DNA of 64,000 bases from Anaerotignum sp. MSJ-24 (GTDB lineage: Bacteria > Bacillota > Clostridia > Lachnospirales > Anaerotignaceae), in the NCBI RefSeq assembly GCF_018918145.1, contig NZ_JAHLPX010000001.1, forward strand, positions 62,001 to 126,000, given 5' to 3'. The position numbers and the translations under genes were made by a program. Within the stretch, counting starts at the first letter, position 1, and every line of letters starts with the position of its first letter. Shown here piece after piece: positions 45,898 to 55,383 of this stretch. The notes below the pieces were generated by a model that was not told the origin of the DNA, ran no database searches, and saw only the letters and a list, made by a program, of their open reading frames with translations.

Positions 45898-45940
45898 AAA
45901 CAGCCTCATTTCATAATATCGCTATGGAATAGGGCTGTTT
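45898..45940 (+). terminator. Terminator-like hairpin after the MATE gene
   Basis: AAACAGCC (45898-45905) pairs with GGCTGTTT (45933-45940) over a 27-nt loop; the T-run is short. Moderate support. Confidence 0.55.
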
Positions 45941-45980
45941 AATATATTCTAATAAAATACTTAGTTTTTGAAATTTACAT

Positions 45981-46065
45981 AACTACATTCGTAAGAATGT
46001 AGTTAAACAAAGTTTGACTCCGGACTTTTTAAAGTCCGGTGGGTTTAAGGGCAACGCCCTTAGGC
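45981..46065 (+). repeat. Dispersed structured intergenic repeat, copy 3 (type A)
   Basis: Same three-hairpin plan as copy 1: AACTACATTC/GAATGTAGTT (45981-46004), CCGGACTT/AAGTCCGG (46020-46039) and TAAGGGC/GCCCTTA. The middle stem differs from copy 1 on both arms while pairing is kept, which is evidence for selection or transposition of a structured RNA or DNA. Confidence 0.85.
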
Positions 46066-46074
46066 CTTATTATT

Positions 46075-46788
46075 TTACACAATCGCACCGTCTATTGATA
46101 TAACCTGTCCGCTGATATATCCCGATTCGTTTTCATCGGCGAGAAAAGCCGCAAGCTTTGCAACCTCTGACGGCTTACCGAACCGCATAAGCGAAATCTC
46201 ATCGCAGAGCATTGCCTTTTCTTCCGGTGAAAAGCAGTCGTTCATCTTTGTGTCTATAACTCCACAGCTTATGGCGTTCACTCTTATTCCGGAAGGGCCC
46301 ATTTCCTTTGCCATAGCCTTGGTGAAAGCGTTTATTCCGCCTTTTGTTGCCGAATAAACAGCCTCACATGATGCGCCTTTTTCTCCCCACATAGACGATA
46401 TGTTTATTATTACACCGCTGTGCTGTCTGAGCATATAGGGAAGAACTATATGTGTGCAGTTCATAACCGAATTAAGGTTGATGTCCACAACTCGTTTCCA
46501 TTCATCGGGCTGCATATCCATAAAAAGCCCGATATGCGAAACTCCGGCATTGTTTACTAATACGTCTGCATTGAAATAGAACAGCTTTTTAGCCGCCTCA
46601 TAGTCCGAAACATCAGCCAGTACAGCCGCACATGAATAGCCTTTTTCCTTGAATTCCCTGTGTGTTTCGGCAAGCTCTTCCTCGCTTTTTGCCGCATTAA
46701 GCACAACAAAATATCCTTTTTTGCATAATTCCTCTGCAATAGCCTTGCCTATACCTCTTGATGAGCCTGTTACAACCGCTGTTTTCAT
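46075..46788 (-). CDS. SDR-family reductase, YmfI/FabG-like
   Basis: A 237-residue short-chain dehydrogenase. NADPH motif TGSSRGIGKAIA, NNAG, catalytic Ser (NISSMWG) and YSATK. The SSMWGEKGASCEAVYSATKGG segment is characteristic of YmfI-type proteins annotated as elongation factor P 5-aminopentanone reductase, so that role is plausible, though FabG-like activity cannot be excluded and efp is not in the window. ATG 46788 has AGGAG 7 bases upstream and its ATGA overlaps the nfo stop by 4 bases; a longer reading frame to 46851 is ignored. Confidence 0.8.
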   Translation of the reverse strand: MKTAVVTGSSRGIGKAIAEELCKKGYFVVLNAAKSEEELAETHREFKEKGYSCAAVLADVSDYEAAKKLFYFNADVLVNNAGVSHIGLFMDMQPDEWKRVVDINLNSVMNCTHIVLPYMLRQHSGVIINISSMWGEKGASCEAVYSATKGGINAFTKAMAKEMGPSGIRVNAISCGVIDTKMNDCFSPEEKAMLCDEISLMRFGKPSEVAKLAAFLADENESGYISGQVISIDGAIV

Positions 46789-47648
46789 TTTTCTTCTCCT
46801 CTTAACATTGCAATTTCCTGTTTGTATAAATTCTCTGTTTTGCTTATCCATGGTGTTTCCAGTATAAACGGACGTCCCTGTGTTTTAGGGTGGTGCACTA
46901 TGCGGTTTATTGCCTCAAAGCCGATGTTATCCGCACCTTTGGGATTTGTTTCGTCCGCACCGATATTTGCGTGTCTGTCCTTGTGTGCACCACATTTGTT
47001 CAATGAGCCGTTTATATGAAATACCTTAAGCCTCTCAAGTCCGATTATCTCATCAAAGCTTTTCAGAACTCCGTCGAAGTCGTTTATAATATCATATCCG
47101 CTGTCGTGAGTATGGCAGGTGTCAAAGCATATACCTATATGATTGGCTTTGTCAACTTTTTCTATTATCCGCTGTAATTCCTCAAAGCTTCTGCCGACCT
47201 CGGTTCCTTTGCCTGCCATTGTTTCAAGGCAGATATAAATATCGGGAATATCCTTGCTTAATACCTCGTTTAAGCCGTCGGCAATACGGTTTATTCCGTA
47301 ATCCAAGTCCTTTTCGGTATATGCTCCTGGATGCAGAACGATATATTTTGAACCGAAGGCGGCTGCTCTTATAAGCTCCTTTTCGAGAAACTCCTTTGCA
47401 AGAGTATAGGTTTCCTTCTTGAAGGACGCAAGATTGATTATATACGGTGCATGAACGACAATGTCCGATATGCTATGCTCGGACATAAATTTTTTACCTT
47501 CTTCTATTTTGAGCTGTTCAAGCGGTTTGCGTACAGTGTTCTGCGGTGCTCCGGTGTATACCATAAATGTATTTGCACCGTAAGAGAAGGCTTCTTCTGC
47601 CGCACCTAAAAGACCTTTTGAAATTGATACATGTGAGCCGATTAACAT
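46785..47648 (-). CDS. nfo: Endonuclease IV (AP endonuclease)
   Basis: A 287-residue zinc-dependent AP endonuclease of base excision repair. Family 2 motifs are present: HPGAYT, CLETMAGKGTEVG, GICFDTCHTHDSGYD and FHINGSLNKCGAHKDRHANIG, which hold the three-zinc ligands. ATG 47648 begins MLIGSHVSIS and has AGAGGT 6 bases upstream; the ORF extension to 47687 runs into repeat copy 4. The overlap of 4 bases with the SDR gene suggests an operon. Confidence 0.93.
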   Translation of the reverse strand: MLIGSHVSISKGLLGAAEEAFSYGANTFMVYTGAPQNTVRKPLEQLKIEEGKKFMSEHSISDIVVHAPYIINLASFKKETYTLAKEFLEKELIRAAAFGSKYIVLHPGAYTEKDLDYGINRIADGLNEVLSKDIPDIYICLETMAGKGTEVGRSFEELQRIIEKVDKANHIGICFDTCHTHDSGYDIINDFDGVLKSFDEIIGLERLKVFHINGSLNKCGAHKDRHANIGADETNPKGADNIGFEAINRIVHHPKTQGRPFILETPWISKTENLYKQEIAMLRGEEK

Positions 47649-47663
47649 AAAATACCTCTTATT

Positions 47664-47725
47664 TAAAACCATGGGATTCTGTCCCATACCCTGTAACCCT
47701 TTAAAAAGGGTTAATCTAAACTATA
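47664..47725 (-). repeat. Dispersed structured intergenic repeat, copy 4 (type B, minus strand)
   Basis: Reverse-complement reading: AGTTTAGATTAACCCTTTTT..., a hairpin AACCCTT/AAGGGTT, then ATGGGAC/(G)TCCCAT. It corresponds to copy 2 and lies immediately 5' of nfo. It is inverted relative to copies 1-3 but in the sense direction of the neighbouring gene. Confidence 0.8.
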
Positions 47726-47789
47726 ATAAAGTGTAATATTATTTTTAATAAATCAGATTAGTTTACATAATATTATTACGGTAAACCGA

Positions 47790-48593
47790 TTATAATTTAA
47801 CCATTGTTGCTTTCTTATTTCTGAACGATGCCGTATATTTAAAGCCGGCCTCCTTAAGCATGGCATATGCCTCTGCAAAGTATGCACCGACGTCTTCCGG
47901 TTTATGTGCGTCAGAGCCGACAGTTACAATTTCTCCTCCAAGCTCCTTAAAGCGTTTTACAATATCAAGCTGAGGATTTGTTCTGCCAAGGCCATAGCGG
48001 TAGCCGGATGTATTTATATCCAGTCCTTTTCCTTTGGATACAAGTACCTTAAGTATTTCGTCTATAATATCGCTGTAATCCTTATATTCAAGCGAATTGT
48101 CCTCATAATGTGAGTATCGGTTTATATAATCGAGATGTCCATAAACATTGTAGCAGTCATGGAGCTTTGCATTTTCCAGAACATTTTCGAAATACTCCGT
48201 ATATGCCTCTTTTTTGGTTTTGCCTTCGAAAAATCTGCTGTCACTTACGTCAAGACCGTTTATTACATGAGTTGAGCCGATAACAAAATCGAATGGATTA
48301 AATTCCGTAAACATTCGTGCATCTCTTACGATATGCTTCTGAAGTCCCATTTCAACACCTATAAGCACATCAATCCTGTCCTTATAAAGCACCTTGTATA
48401 AATTAACCGCATCGGAATAGTCTGAATAGTTCAGAGTAAAAAGCATATCATGGCTCGGAAATCCTATGTCCATATGGTCGGTAATCATTATTTCCTTAAG
48501 TCCGAGCTCAATCGCCTTTTCAATCATTTTGGGCATTTCCGCCGTACTGTCGGAAGAAAAAGACGTATGTATATGATAATCTGCGAAAAACAT
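47790..48593 (-). CDS. PHP-domain phosphatase, histidinol-phosphatase HisJ-like
   Basis: A 267-residue PHP-fold metallophosphoesterase. DYHIHTSFSSDS (5-16), ITDHMD, a GHLDYI metal segment and the GSDAHKPEDVG motif give the metal site. The length and GLDINTSGYRYG fit the HisJ/histidinol phosphatase branch, so L-histidinol phosphate is the likely substrate, but no his genes are adjacent and other sugar phosphates are possible. AGGAGG precedes ATG 48593. Confidence 0.8.
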   Translation of the reverse strand: MFFADYHIHTSFSSDSTAEMPKMIEKAIELGLKEIMITDHMDIGFPSHDMLFTLNYSDYSDAVNLYKVLYKDRIDVLIGVEMGLQKHIVRDARMFTEFNPFDFVIGSTHVINGLDVSDSRFFEGKTKKEAYTEYFENVLENAKLHDCYNVYGHLDYINRYSHYEDNSLEYKDYSDIIDEILKVLVSKGKGLDINTSGYRYGLGRTNPQLDIVKRFKELGGEIVTVGSDAHKPEDVGAYFAEAYAMLKEAGFKYTASFRNKKATMVKL

Positions 48594-48657
48594 AATAAAA
48601 ATGCCTCCTGTGTGAATTTTTAAAATATAATCATATTGGATTTAATTATAGCATACG

Positions 48658-48686
48658 TTGAAAATTATTGCCAACGGTAGTATAAT
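48658..48686 (+). promoter_or_regulatory. Promoter of the glycolytic operon
   Basis: TTGAAA at 48658-48663 and TATAAT at 48681-48686 with a 17-base spacer, 107 bases before the pgk start. The gap between the two contains no gene. Confidence 0.65.
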
Positions 48687-48792
48687 ATTAACGGAAAGTT
48701 CGGGCATAATAATACGAGCTTAGACAGGCATCATTTAATTAAGACTATCCAACAAAAAACTTATTTCGAATAAGATTAGGAGGAACTGCAGA

Positions 48793-49986
48793 ATGCTTAA
48801 CAAAAAAACAGTTGATGATTTACAGGTAAAGGGAAAAAGAGTCCTTGTCAGATGCGACTTTAATGTTCCCGTTAAGGACGGTGTCATAACGGATGATAAC
48901 CGTATTACGGCATCAATACCGACAATCAAAAAGCTCCTTGATGAAGGTGCTAAGGTAATTCTCTGCTCACATATGGGCAAACCCAAGGGAGAGGTTAAGC
49001 CGGAGCTTTCGCTTGCTCCCGTTGCAGTAAGACTTTCAGAAAAACTCGGCGTTAATGTTCTTTTTGCAAAGGACGACAACGTAGTCGGCGTAAATGCTAA
49101 AAAAGCAGTTGCAGAAATGAAGGACGGAGAGGTTATACTTCTTGAAAACACACGTTTCCGTAAGGAAGAAACAAAGAACGAGGATAATTTCAGCGAAGAG
49201 CTTGCTTCTCTTGCCGATGTTTATGTTGATGATGCCTTCGGTTCATCACACAGAGCTCATTGCTCGACAGTAGGTGTTACAAAATTTGTAAAGGAATCGG
49301 CAGTCGGATACCTTATGGAAAAGGAAATCGCATATCTCGGAAATGCGGTTAATAATCCCGTAAGACCTTTTGCGGCTGTTCTCGGCGGAGCAAAGGTAAG
49401 CGATAAAATCAATGTAATTAACAACCTTCTTGAAAAGGTAGACATACTTGTTATTGGCGGTGGCATGGCTTATACATTCATTAAAGCACTCGGCGGAAAT
49501 ATCGGAAACTCGCTTCTTGAAGCCGACAAAGTTGATTATGCTGCAGATATGATTAAAAAAGCACAGGAAAAAGGCGTTAAGCTTCTTCTTCCCATTGATA
49601 CGGTTATTGTTAAGGAATTCAAAAACGAGGCAGAAAGCGACATCGTTCCCACAGGACTTATTCCAGACGGCTGGATGGGCGTTGATATAGGACCGGAAAC
49701 AATAAAGCTTTTCTCTGAAGCTCTTAAAGAAGCTAAAACTGTTGTATGGAACGGACCTATGGGCGTATTTGAATTTTCTAACTTTGCAAAAGGTACAGAG
49801 GCAATCGCTCATGTTCTTGCGGACATTGACGGAACAACAATCATCGGTGGTGGTGATTCTGCTGCGGCTGTAAACCAGCTCGGCTACGGTGATAAGATGA
49901 GCCATATTTCAACAGGCGGCGGTGCTTCTCTCGAATTCCTTGAAGGCAAGGAGCTTCCCGGTGTAGCCGCAGTTGACGATAAATAA
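48793..49986 (+). CDS. pgk: Phosphoglycerate kinase
   Basis: Converts 1,3-bisphosphoglycerate and ADP to 3-phosphoglycerate and ATP. The 397-residue monomer has [14 protein letters not shown] at its start, [24 protein letters not shown], the GPMGVFE strand and the [13 protein letters not shown] nucleotide loop, i.e. both lobes are complete. AGGAGG is 9 bases before ATG 48793. It leads the pgk-tpiA-gpmI-eno operon; gapA, which often comes first, is not next to it. Confidence 0.97.
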   Translation: MLNKKTVDDLQVKGKRVLVRCDFNVPVKDGVITDDNRITASIPTIKKLLDEGAKVILCSHMGKPKGEVKPELSLAPVAVRLSEKLGVNVLFAKDDNVVGVNAKKAVAEMKDGEVILLENTRFRKEETKNEDNFSEELASLADVYVDDAFGSSHRAHCSTVGVTKFVKESAVGYLMEKEIAYLGNAVNNPVRPFAAVLGGAKVSDKINVINNLLEKVDILVIGGGMAYTFIKALGGNIGNSLLEADKVDYAADMIKKAQEKGVKLLLPIDTVIVKEFKNEAESDIVPTGLIPDGWMGVDIGPETIKLFSEALKEAKTVVWNGPMGVFEFSNFAKGTEAIAHVLADIDGTTIIGGGDSAAAVNQLGYGDKMSHISTGGGASLEFLEGKELPGVAAVDDK

Positions 49987-50002
49987 TGGAGGGAATGATA
50001 CC

Positions 50003-50746
50003 ATGCGTAAAAAAATAGTAGCAGGAAACTGGAAAATGAATAAGACACCTTCTGAGGCTGTTGCACTTGCAAAAATGCTTGTTCCTCTTGTTAATACAGA
50101 TAAAGTAGATGTTGTATTCTGCGTTCCGGCGATAGATATAATTCCCGTTGCAGAGGCAATAAAAGGCACAAAAATCGCTCTCGGTGCAGAAAATATGTAT
50201 TTTGAGGAAAGCGGAGCATATACAGGTGAAATTTCTCCGGCAATGCTTACAGACGCAGGCGTAAAATACGTTATTCTCGGTCATTCCGAAAGACGTCAGT
50301 ATTTTGCCGAAACAGACGAAACAGTCAATAAAAAGGTTAAAAAAGCTCTTGAGCATAATCTTATTCCGATTATGTGCTGCGGAGAAACTCTTGAACAGCG
50401 TGAAAAGGGCATAACAATAGATTTTATAAGAACACAGATTAAATGCGGTCTTAACGGCATTTCAAAGGACGATATAACAAAGGTTGTTGTTGCCTATGAG
50501 CCTATCTGGGCAATCGGAACAGGCAAAACAGCCACAAGTGCTGAAGCAGAAGAGGTCTGTGCCGCAATAAGAGGCGTTCTCGGCGAAATGTACGATAAGG
50601 AAACAGCTGAAAAAATCAGAATACAGTACGGCGGCAGTGTAAACGGTAAAAATGCGGCCGAGCTTTTTGCAATGCCTGATATAGACGGCGGTCTTGTCGG
50701 CGGAGCATCACTTAAGGAAGAATTTAAGGATATAGTAAATTATTAA
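50003..50746 (+). CDS. tpiA: Triosephosphate isomerase
   Basis: Interconverts DHAP and glyceraldehyde 3-phosphate. The 247-residue TIM barrel shows VAGNWKMNK with Lys12-type catalytic lysine, [11 protein letters not shown] with the electrophilic His, [13 protein letters not shown] with the catalytic Glu and flexible loop 6, and [12 protein letters not shown] 50003 has GGAGGGA 8 bases upstream; the longer ORF from 49973 is out of context. Second gene of the operon. Confidence 0.97.
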   Translation: MRKKIVAGNWKMNKTPSEAVALAKMLVPLVNTDKVDVVFCVPAIDIIPVAEAIKGTKIALGAENMYFEESGAYTGEISPAMLTDAGVKYVILGHSERRQYFAETDETVNKKVKKALEHNLIPIMCCGETLEQREKGITIDFIRTQIKCGLNGISKDDITKVVVAYEPIWAIGTGKTATSAEAEEVCAAIRGVLGEMYDKETAEKIRIQYGGSVNGKNAAELFAMPDIDGGLVGGASLKEEFKDIVNY

Positions 50747-50786
50747 TTTTTCCGAAATCAACAAAATTTACCGAAGGAGAAACGAT

Positions 50787-52334
50787 ATGAGTAAAAAACC
50801 TACGGTTTTAATGATACTTGACGGCTACGGTATTAACGACCGTACCGAAGGAAATGCAATAAAAACAGCAAAAACTCCTGTTATGGATATGCTTATGGCC
50901 AAATATCCCCACGCAAAGGGCTTTGCCAGCGGTCTTGACGTCGGACTTCCCAAAGGACAAATGGGAAATTCCGAGGTTGGACACCTTAACATAGGTGCAG
51001 GCAGAATTGTATATCAGGAGCTTACAAGAATAACAAAGTCCATTGAGGACGGAGATTTCTTTGAAAACGAGGAATTGTTAAAGGCAGTTGATAACTGCAA
51101 AAAGAATAATTCGGCACTTCATATAATGGGACTGCTTTCTGACGGCGGTGTACACAGCCATAATTCGCATCTGTATGCACTTCTTAAGCTTGCGGCAGAC
51201 AATGGACTTGAAAAGGTTTATGTACACGCTTTTATGGACGGACGAGATGTTCCGCCTTCATCGGGCAAAGATTATCTTCTTCAGCTTGAGGAAGAGCTCC
51301 GTAAGGTCGGAACAGGCAAAATTGCCACTGTTTCCGGCAGATATTATGCAATGGACAGAGATAAACGCTGGGACAGAGTTGAAAAGGCATATAATGCCAT
51401 AATGCTCGGCAAAGGCAATAAAGCCGCATCGGCAGAGGAATGTATGGATAATTCCTATGCGGCAGGCGTTGTAGATGAGTTTGTTATACCAACCGTAATC
51501 ACAGATGAGGACGGTCAGCCGGTGGCTAAGGCAGAAGAAAACGACTCATTTATATTCTTCAATTTCCGTCCTGACAGAGCAAGAGAAATAACAAGAGCGA
51601 TTGTGGATCCGGATTTTGACGGCTTTGAAAGAGAAAAGGTGCTTAAGAGCTTTGTTTATATATGCTTTACACGCTATGATGATACACTTCCTAACGTGAG
51701 CATTGCGTTCAAGCCGCAGAAGCTTGACAATACACTTGGCGAGTATATTTCTTCACTTGGACTTAAACAGCTCAGAACAGCCGAAACGGAAAAATATGCA
51801 CACGTTACGTTCTTCTTTAACGGCGGCGTTGAAGAGCCAAATCCCGGTGAGGACAGAATACTTATTCCTTCGCCGAAGGTTGCGACATATGACCTTAAGC
51901 CGGAAATGAGTGCTTATGAGGTATGCGATGTGCTTGTCGAAAACATTCTTTCCAAAAAATATGACCTTATTATAGTTAACTTTGCAAACTCAGATATGGT
52001 TGGACATACAGGCATTATGGAGGCCGCAGTAAAGGCGGTTGAAGCGGTTGACGAATGTGTAGGCCGTGTTTACGATGCACTCAAAGAGGCTGACGGACAG
52101 ATGATTATTTGTGCAGACCACGGCAACAGCGATCAGATGATAGATTATGAAACAGGTCAGCCAATGACGGCACATACAACAAATCCTGTTCCGCTTGTGC
52201 TTGTAAATTATACGGACGGAATAGGCATTAAGGACGGAAGACTCTGCGACATAGCTCCGACGCTTCTTGCCATGATGGACCTTCCCAAACCAAAGGAAAT
52301 GACAGGCGAAAGCCTGCTGATTAATAATATTTAA
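50787..52334 (+). CDS. gpmI: 2,3-bisphosphoglycerate-independent phosphoglycerate mutase
   Basis: Moves phosphate from C3 to C2 of glycerate using two Mn2+ ions and a phosphoserine. The 515-residue alkaline-phosphatase-superfamily protein has MILDGYG (metal Asp), MGNSEVGHLNIGAGR with the catalytic Ser at about residue 62, HAFMDGRDVPP, and CADHGNSDQM. Length equals B. subtilis GpmI. GAAGGAG lies upstream of ATG 50787, and tpiA ends 40 bases before it. Confidence 0.96.
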   Translation: MSKKPTVLMILDGYGINDRTEGNAIKTAKTPVMDMLMAKYPHAKGFASGLDVGLPKGQMGNSEVGHLNIGAGRIVYQELTRITKSIEDGDFFENEELLKAVDNCKKNNSALHIMGLLSDGGVHSHNSHLYALLKLAADNGLEKVYVHAFMDGRDVPPSSGKDYLLQLEEELRKVGTGKIATVSGRYYAMDRDKRWDRVEKAYNAIMLGKGNKAASAEECMDNSYAAGVVDEFVIPTVITDEDGQPVAKAEENDSFIFFNFRPDRAREITRAIVDPDFDGFEREKVLKSFVYICFTRYDDTLPNVSIAFKPQKLDNTLGEYISSLGLKQLRTAETEKYAHVTFFFNGGVEEPNPGEDRILIPSPKVATYDLKPEMSAYEVCDVLVENILSKKYDLIIVNFANSDMVGHTGIMEAAVKAVEAVDECVGRVYDALKEADGQMIICADHGNSDQMIDYETGQPMTAHTTNPVPLVLVNYTDGIGIKDGRLCDIAPTLLAMMDLPKPKEMTGESLLINNI

Positions 52335-52350
52335 AACAAATTGGATTTAA

Positions 52351-53688
<1,338 letters not shown>

Positions 53689-53708
53689 TATAATCTTTCA
53701 ATGATAAC

Positions 53709-53748
53709 AAAAGCTTCCGAAAGCAGTTAATGCCGACGGAAGCTTTTT
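53709..53748 (+). terminator. Intrinsic terminator of the glycolytic operon
   Basis: An 11-bp stem (53709-53719 with 53737-53747) is followed by TTTTT. Confidence 0.88.
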
Positions 53749-53813
53749 GCTTATATTTAATTTAATTGTTTTTTGTATTCAAGTCCCCATAGTTCGATAG
53801 GCTGATGGATTAG

Positions 53814-53909
53814 CCAAGAGATGAATTTATATCGGAAATGAAAAAGGCTTATCCGAATTATTCAGGCGAAAATTATCTTGAAATGTCAGCCGGATACCTT
53901 TATCAGTAA
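53814..53909 (+). pseudogene. Remnant of a gene's 3' end
   Basis: A 31-codon open stretch (RDEFISEMKKAYPNYSGENY... then TAA at 53907-53909) has coding character but an in-frame TAG at 53811 and no start with a ribosome binding site. It reads like the C-terminal end of a lost gene; the family is not recognised. It lies between the eno terminator and tRNA-Leu. Confidence 0.4.
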
Positions 53910-53951
53910 AAGCAAAAACAGGAAACCTATCAAGGTTTCCCGTTAAAAATA

Positions 53952-54034
53952 TACCGGTGGTGGGGCTCGAACCCACACGCCCAGAGGGCAACAGATTTTG
54001 AGTCTGTCTCGTCTGCCAGTTCCGACACACCGGC
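53952..54034 (-). tRNA. tRNA-Leu(CAA)
   Basis: On the minus strand a full cloverleaf is visible: acceptor GCCGGTG with CACCGGT (first pair G-T), D arm with TGG...GAC, anticodon stem ACAGA/TCTGT around the loop CTCAAAA giving anticodon CAA, a long variable arm as in class II tRNAs, and TPsiC arm GGGTTCGAGCCCC-type GTGGGTTCGAGCCCCAC. CCA is not encoded. Confidence 0.93.
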
Positions 54035-54101
54035 TTATTAATGATTGAGTTAAAATCAACCATTAAATAATACCATATTTATTAATATAAATCAACTTAT
54101 T

Positions 54102-54521
54102 TTACGCTTTTTTATTTGATTCGTTAAGTAAATCTTCCAATGTAAGGTTATCAACGACATTATCTATTGCATCTTTAATCTTTTTCCATACCATAACAGA
54201 ATTGCATGAGCCTTGCTTTTCACAGGTTTTGCCTTCATCAGCCACACAATATACCGGAGCAAGCGAGCCTTCCAATATTCTTAAAATATCACCTACGGTA
54301 ATTTCCTTAGGCTCTCTGGAAAGGGCATAGCCACCCTGAGCACCGCGGTAGCTTGTAAGAAGTCCTGCTTTTGTGAGAGGATTAATTATCTGTTCAAGGT
54401 ATTTTTCCGATAAATCCTGGCTTGCCGCAATCTCCTTTAACGGTTTATGTCCTTTGTTATAATTTCCTGCAAGATAAACCATAATCATAACACCGTATCT
54501 GCCTTTTGTAGATATAAGCAT
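54102..54521 (-). CDS. Rrf2-family regulator, second IscR-like paralogue
   Basis: A 139-residue winged-helix regulator that opens LISTKGRYGVMIMVYLA and keeps C92, C100 and C106 at exactly the positions of the paralogue at 36998, so a 2Fe-2S cluster is likely in both. The wing is GAQGGYALSREP. The neighbour is a Fur-family regulator, not an isc operon. GGAGGG lies upstream of ATG 54521. On its promoter side TTAGGTTTAAC (about 54567-54577) resembles half of the DtxR-like box, but only weakly. Confidence 0.85.
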   Translation of the reverse strand: MLISTKGRYGVMIMVYLAGNYNKGHKPLKEIAASQDLSEKYLEQIINPLTKAGLLTSYRGAQGGYALSREPKEITVGDILRILEGSLAPVYCVADEGKTCEKQGSCNSVMVWKKIKDAIDNVVDNLTLEDLLNESNKKA

Positions 54522-54611
54522 AACAAATTTCCCTCCAAATAAATAATCCTATATGTATACATGACATTAGGTTTAACAATAGTATAGCACATTACTATGA
54601 ATTATGCAAAT

Positions 54612-55058
54612 TTAATCCTTATTCTTTGTCCGAGCTGTGCATTCGGGACAAATTCCCGTAAATTCAACGTTATGTCCGGTTATGGAATATCCGGTTTTTT
54701 CGGCAATAAGCTCGGCAATCTCATCAAAGGGACAATCCTCAACCTCAACGGATTTATGACATACGGAACAGATGAGTTCGTGTTTATGAATATGGTCATT
54801 AAAGTGATAGTAGGTTTTTCCGTCCATATGGATAGATTTGGAAAGTATATTTTTATCGGCCATAGCATTTAAAGCACGATATACGGTAGACAGATTCATA
54901 GTATCCGAAACGTCATCAAATATTTCTTCGGCAGTAATAGGATGACCGGCATTTCTTATAGCAGACAGAAGCATAAGACGTTTTTTTGTTGCTTTAAGAG
55001 AAGCCTGTTTAAGAATATTGCTGTCATTATTATATGAAATTTTATTATCATCACACAT
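54612..55058 (-). CDS. Fur-family metal or peroxide regulator
   Basis: A 148-residue protein. The winged helix (ATKKRLMLLSAIRNAGHPITAEEIFDDV...STVYRALNAMADKNIL) is followed by a dimerisation domain with HIHKHEL (metal site residues H89, H91, H93 region) and structural zinc cysteines C97, C100, C137, C140. Whether it senses iron, zinc or peroxide cannot be decided from these residues. ATG 55058 is preferred over the in-frame GTG at 55067, which lies too close to GGAG. Confidence 0.88.
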   Translation of the reverse strand: MCDDNKISYNNDSNILKQASLKATKKRLMLLSAIRNAGHPITAEEIFDDVSDTMNLSTVYRALNAMADKNILSKSIHMDGKTYYHFNDHIHKHELICSVCHKSVEVEDCPFDEIAELIAEKTGYSITGHNVEFTGICPECTARTKNKD

Positions 55059-55228
55059 TTTAAACACTCCAAAGCGTAAACTAATTCTTAATATATAATA
55101 ACATAAATAATATAAATTACAATATTAGAGAAACGACAGAAGATAAATAAGAATGATATAAAATCAGAATATATCAAAGTATTATAGCAAAAATACGGAA
55201 ATTGACGTATCAAGTAAAAATTACACGT

Positions 55229-55262
55229 ATTTATTCGCTAAAGTTGCGTTTAGCGAATAAAT
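55229..55262. repeat. Perfect 14-bp inverted repeat in a gene-free region
   Basis: ATTTATTCGCTAAA (55229-55242) and its exact complement (55249-55262) flank the 6-base loop GTTGCG. There is no T-run. It stands in the 325-base gap between the Fur-family gene and the diguanylate cyclase gene, where no other gene was found. Confidence 0.7.
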
Positions 55263-55339
55263 TGATATAGCTATATACTTATTCCCTTTTCGATATATAC
55301 ATAAAATTTTTATGTAATAATTAAAATTTTGCTATAACA

Positions 55340-55371
55340 AAAAAACTGACTGACAATAAAATTATCAGCCG
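55340..55371 (-). terminator. Intrinsic terminator after the diguanylate cyclase gene
   Basis: On the minus strand GGCTGATA pairs with TGTCAGTC (two G-T pairs) and is followed by AGTTTTTTTG, just after the stop of the gene at 55384. Confidence 0.75.
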
Positions 55372-55383
55372 GCAAAAAATTAT

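Noticed and set aside
54567-54577. A third DtxR-like box before the second Rrf2 gene
   Set aside because: Only one half-site (TTAGGTTTAAC) matches; the two-box layout of the other promoters is absent.
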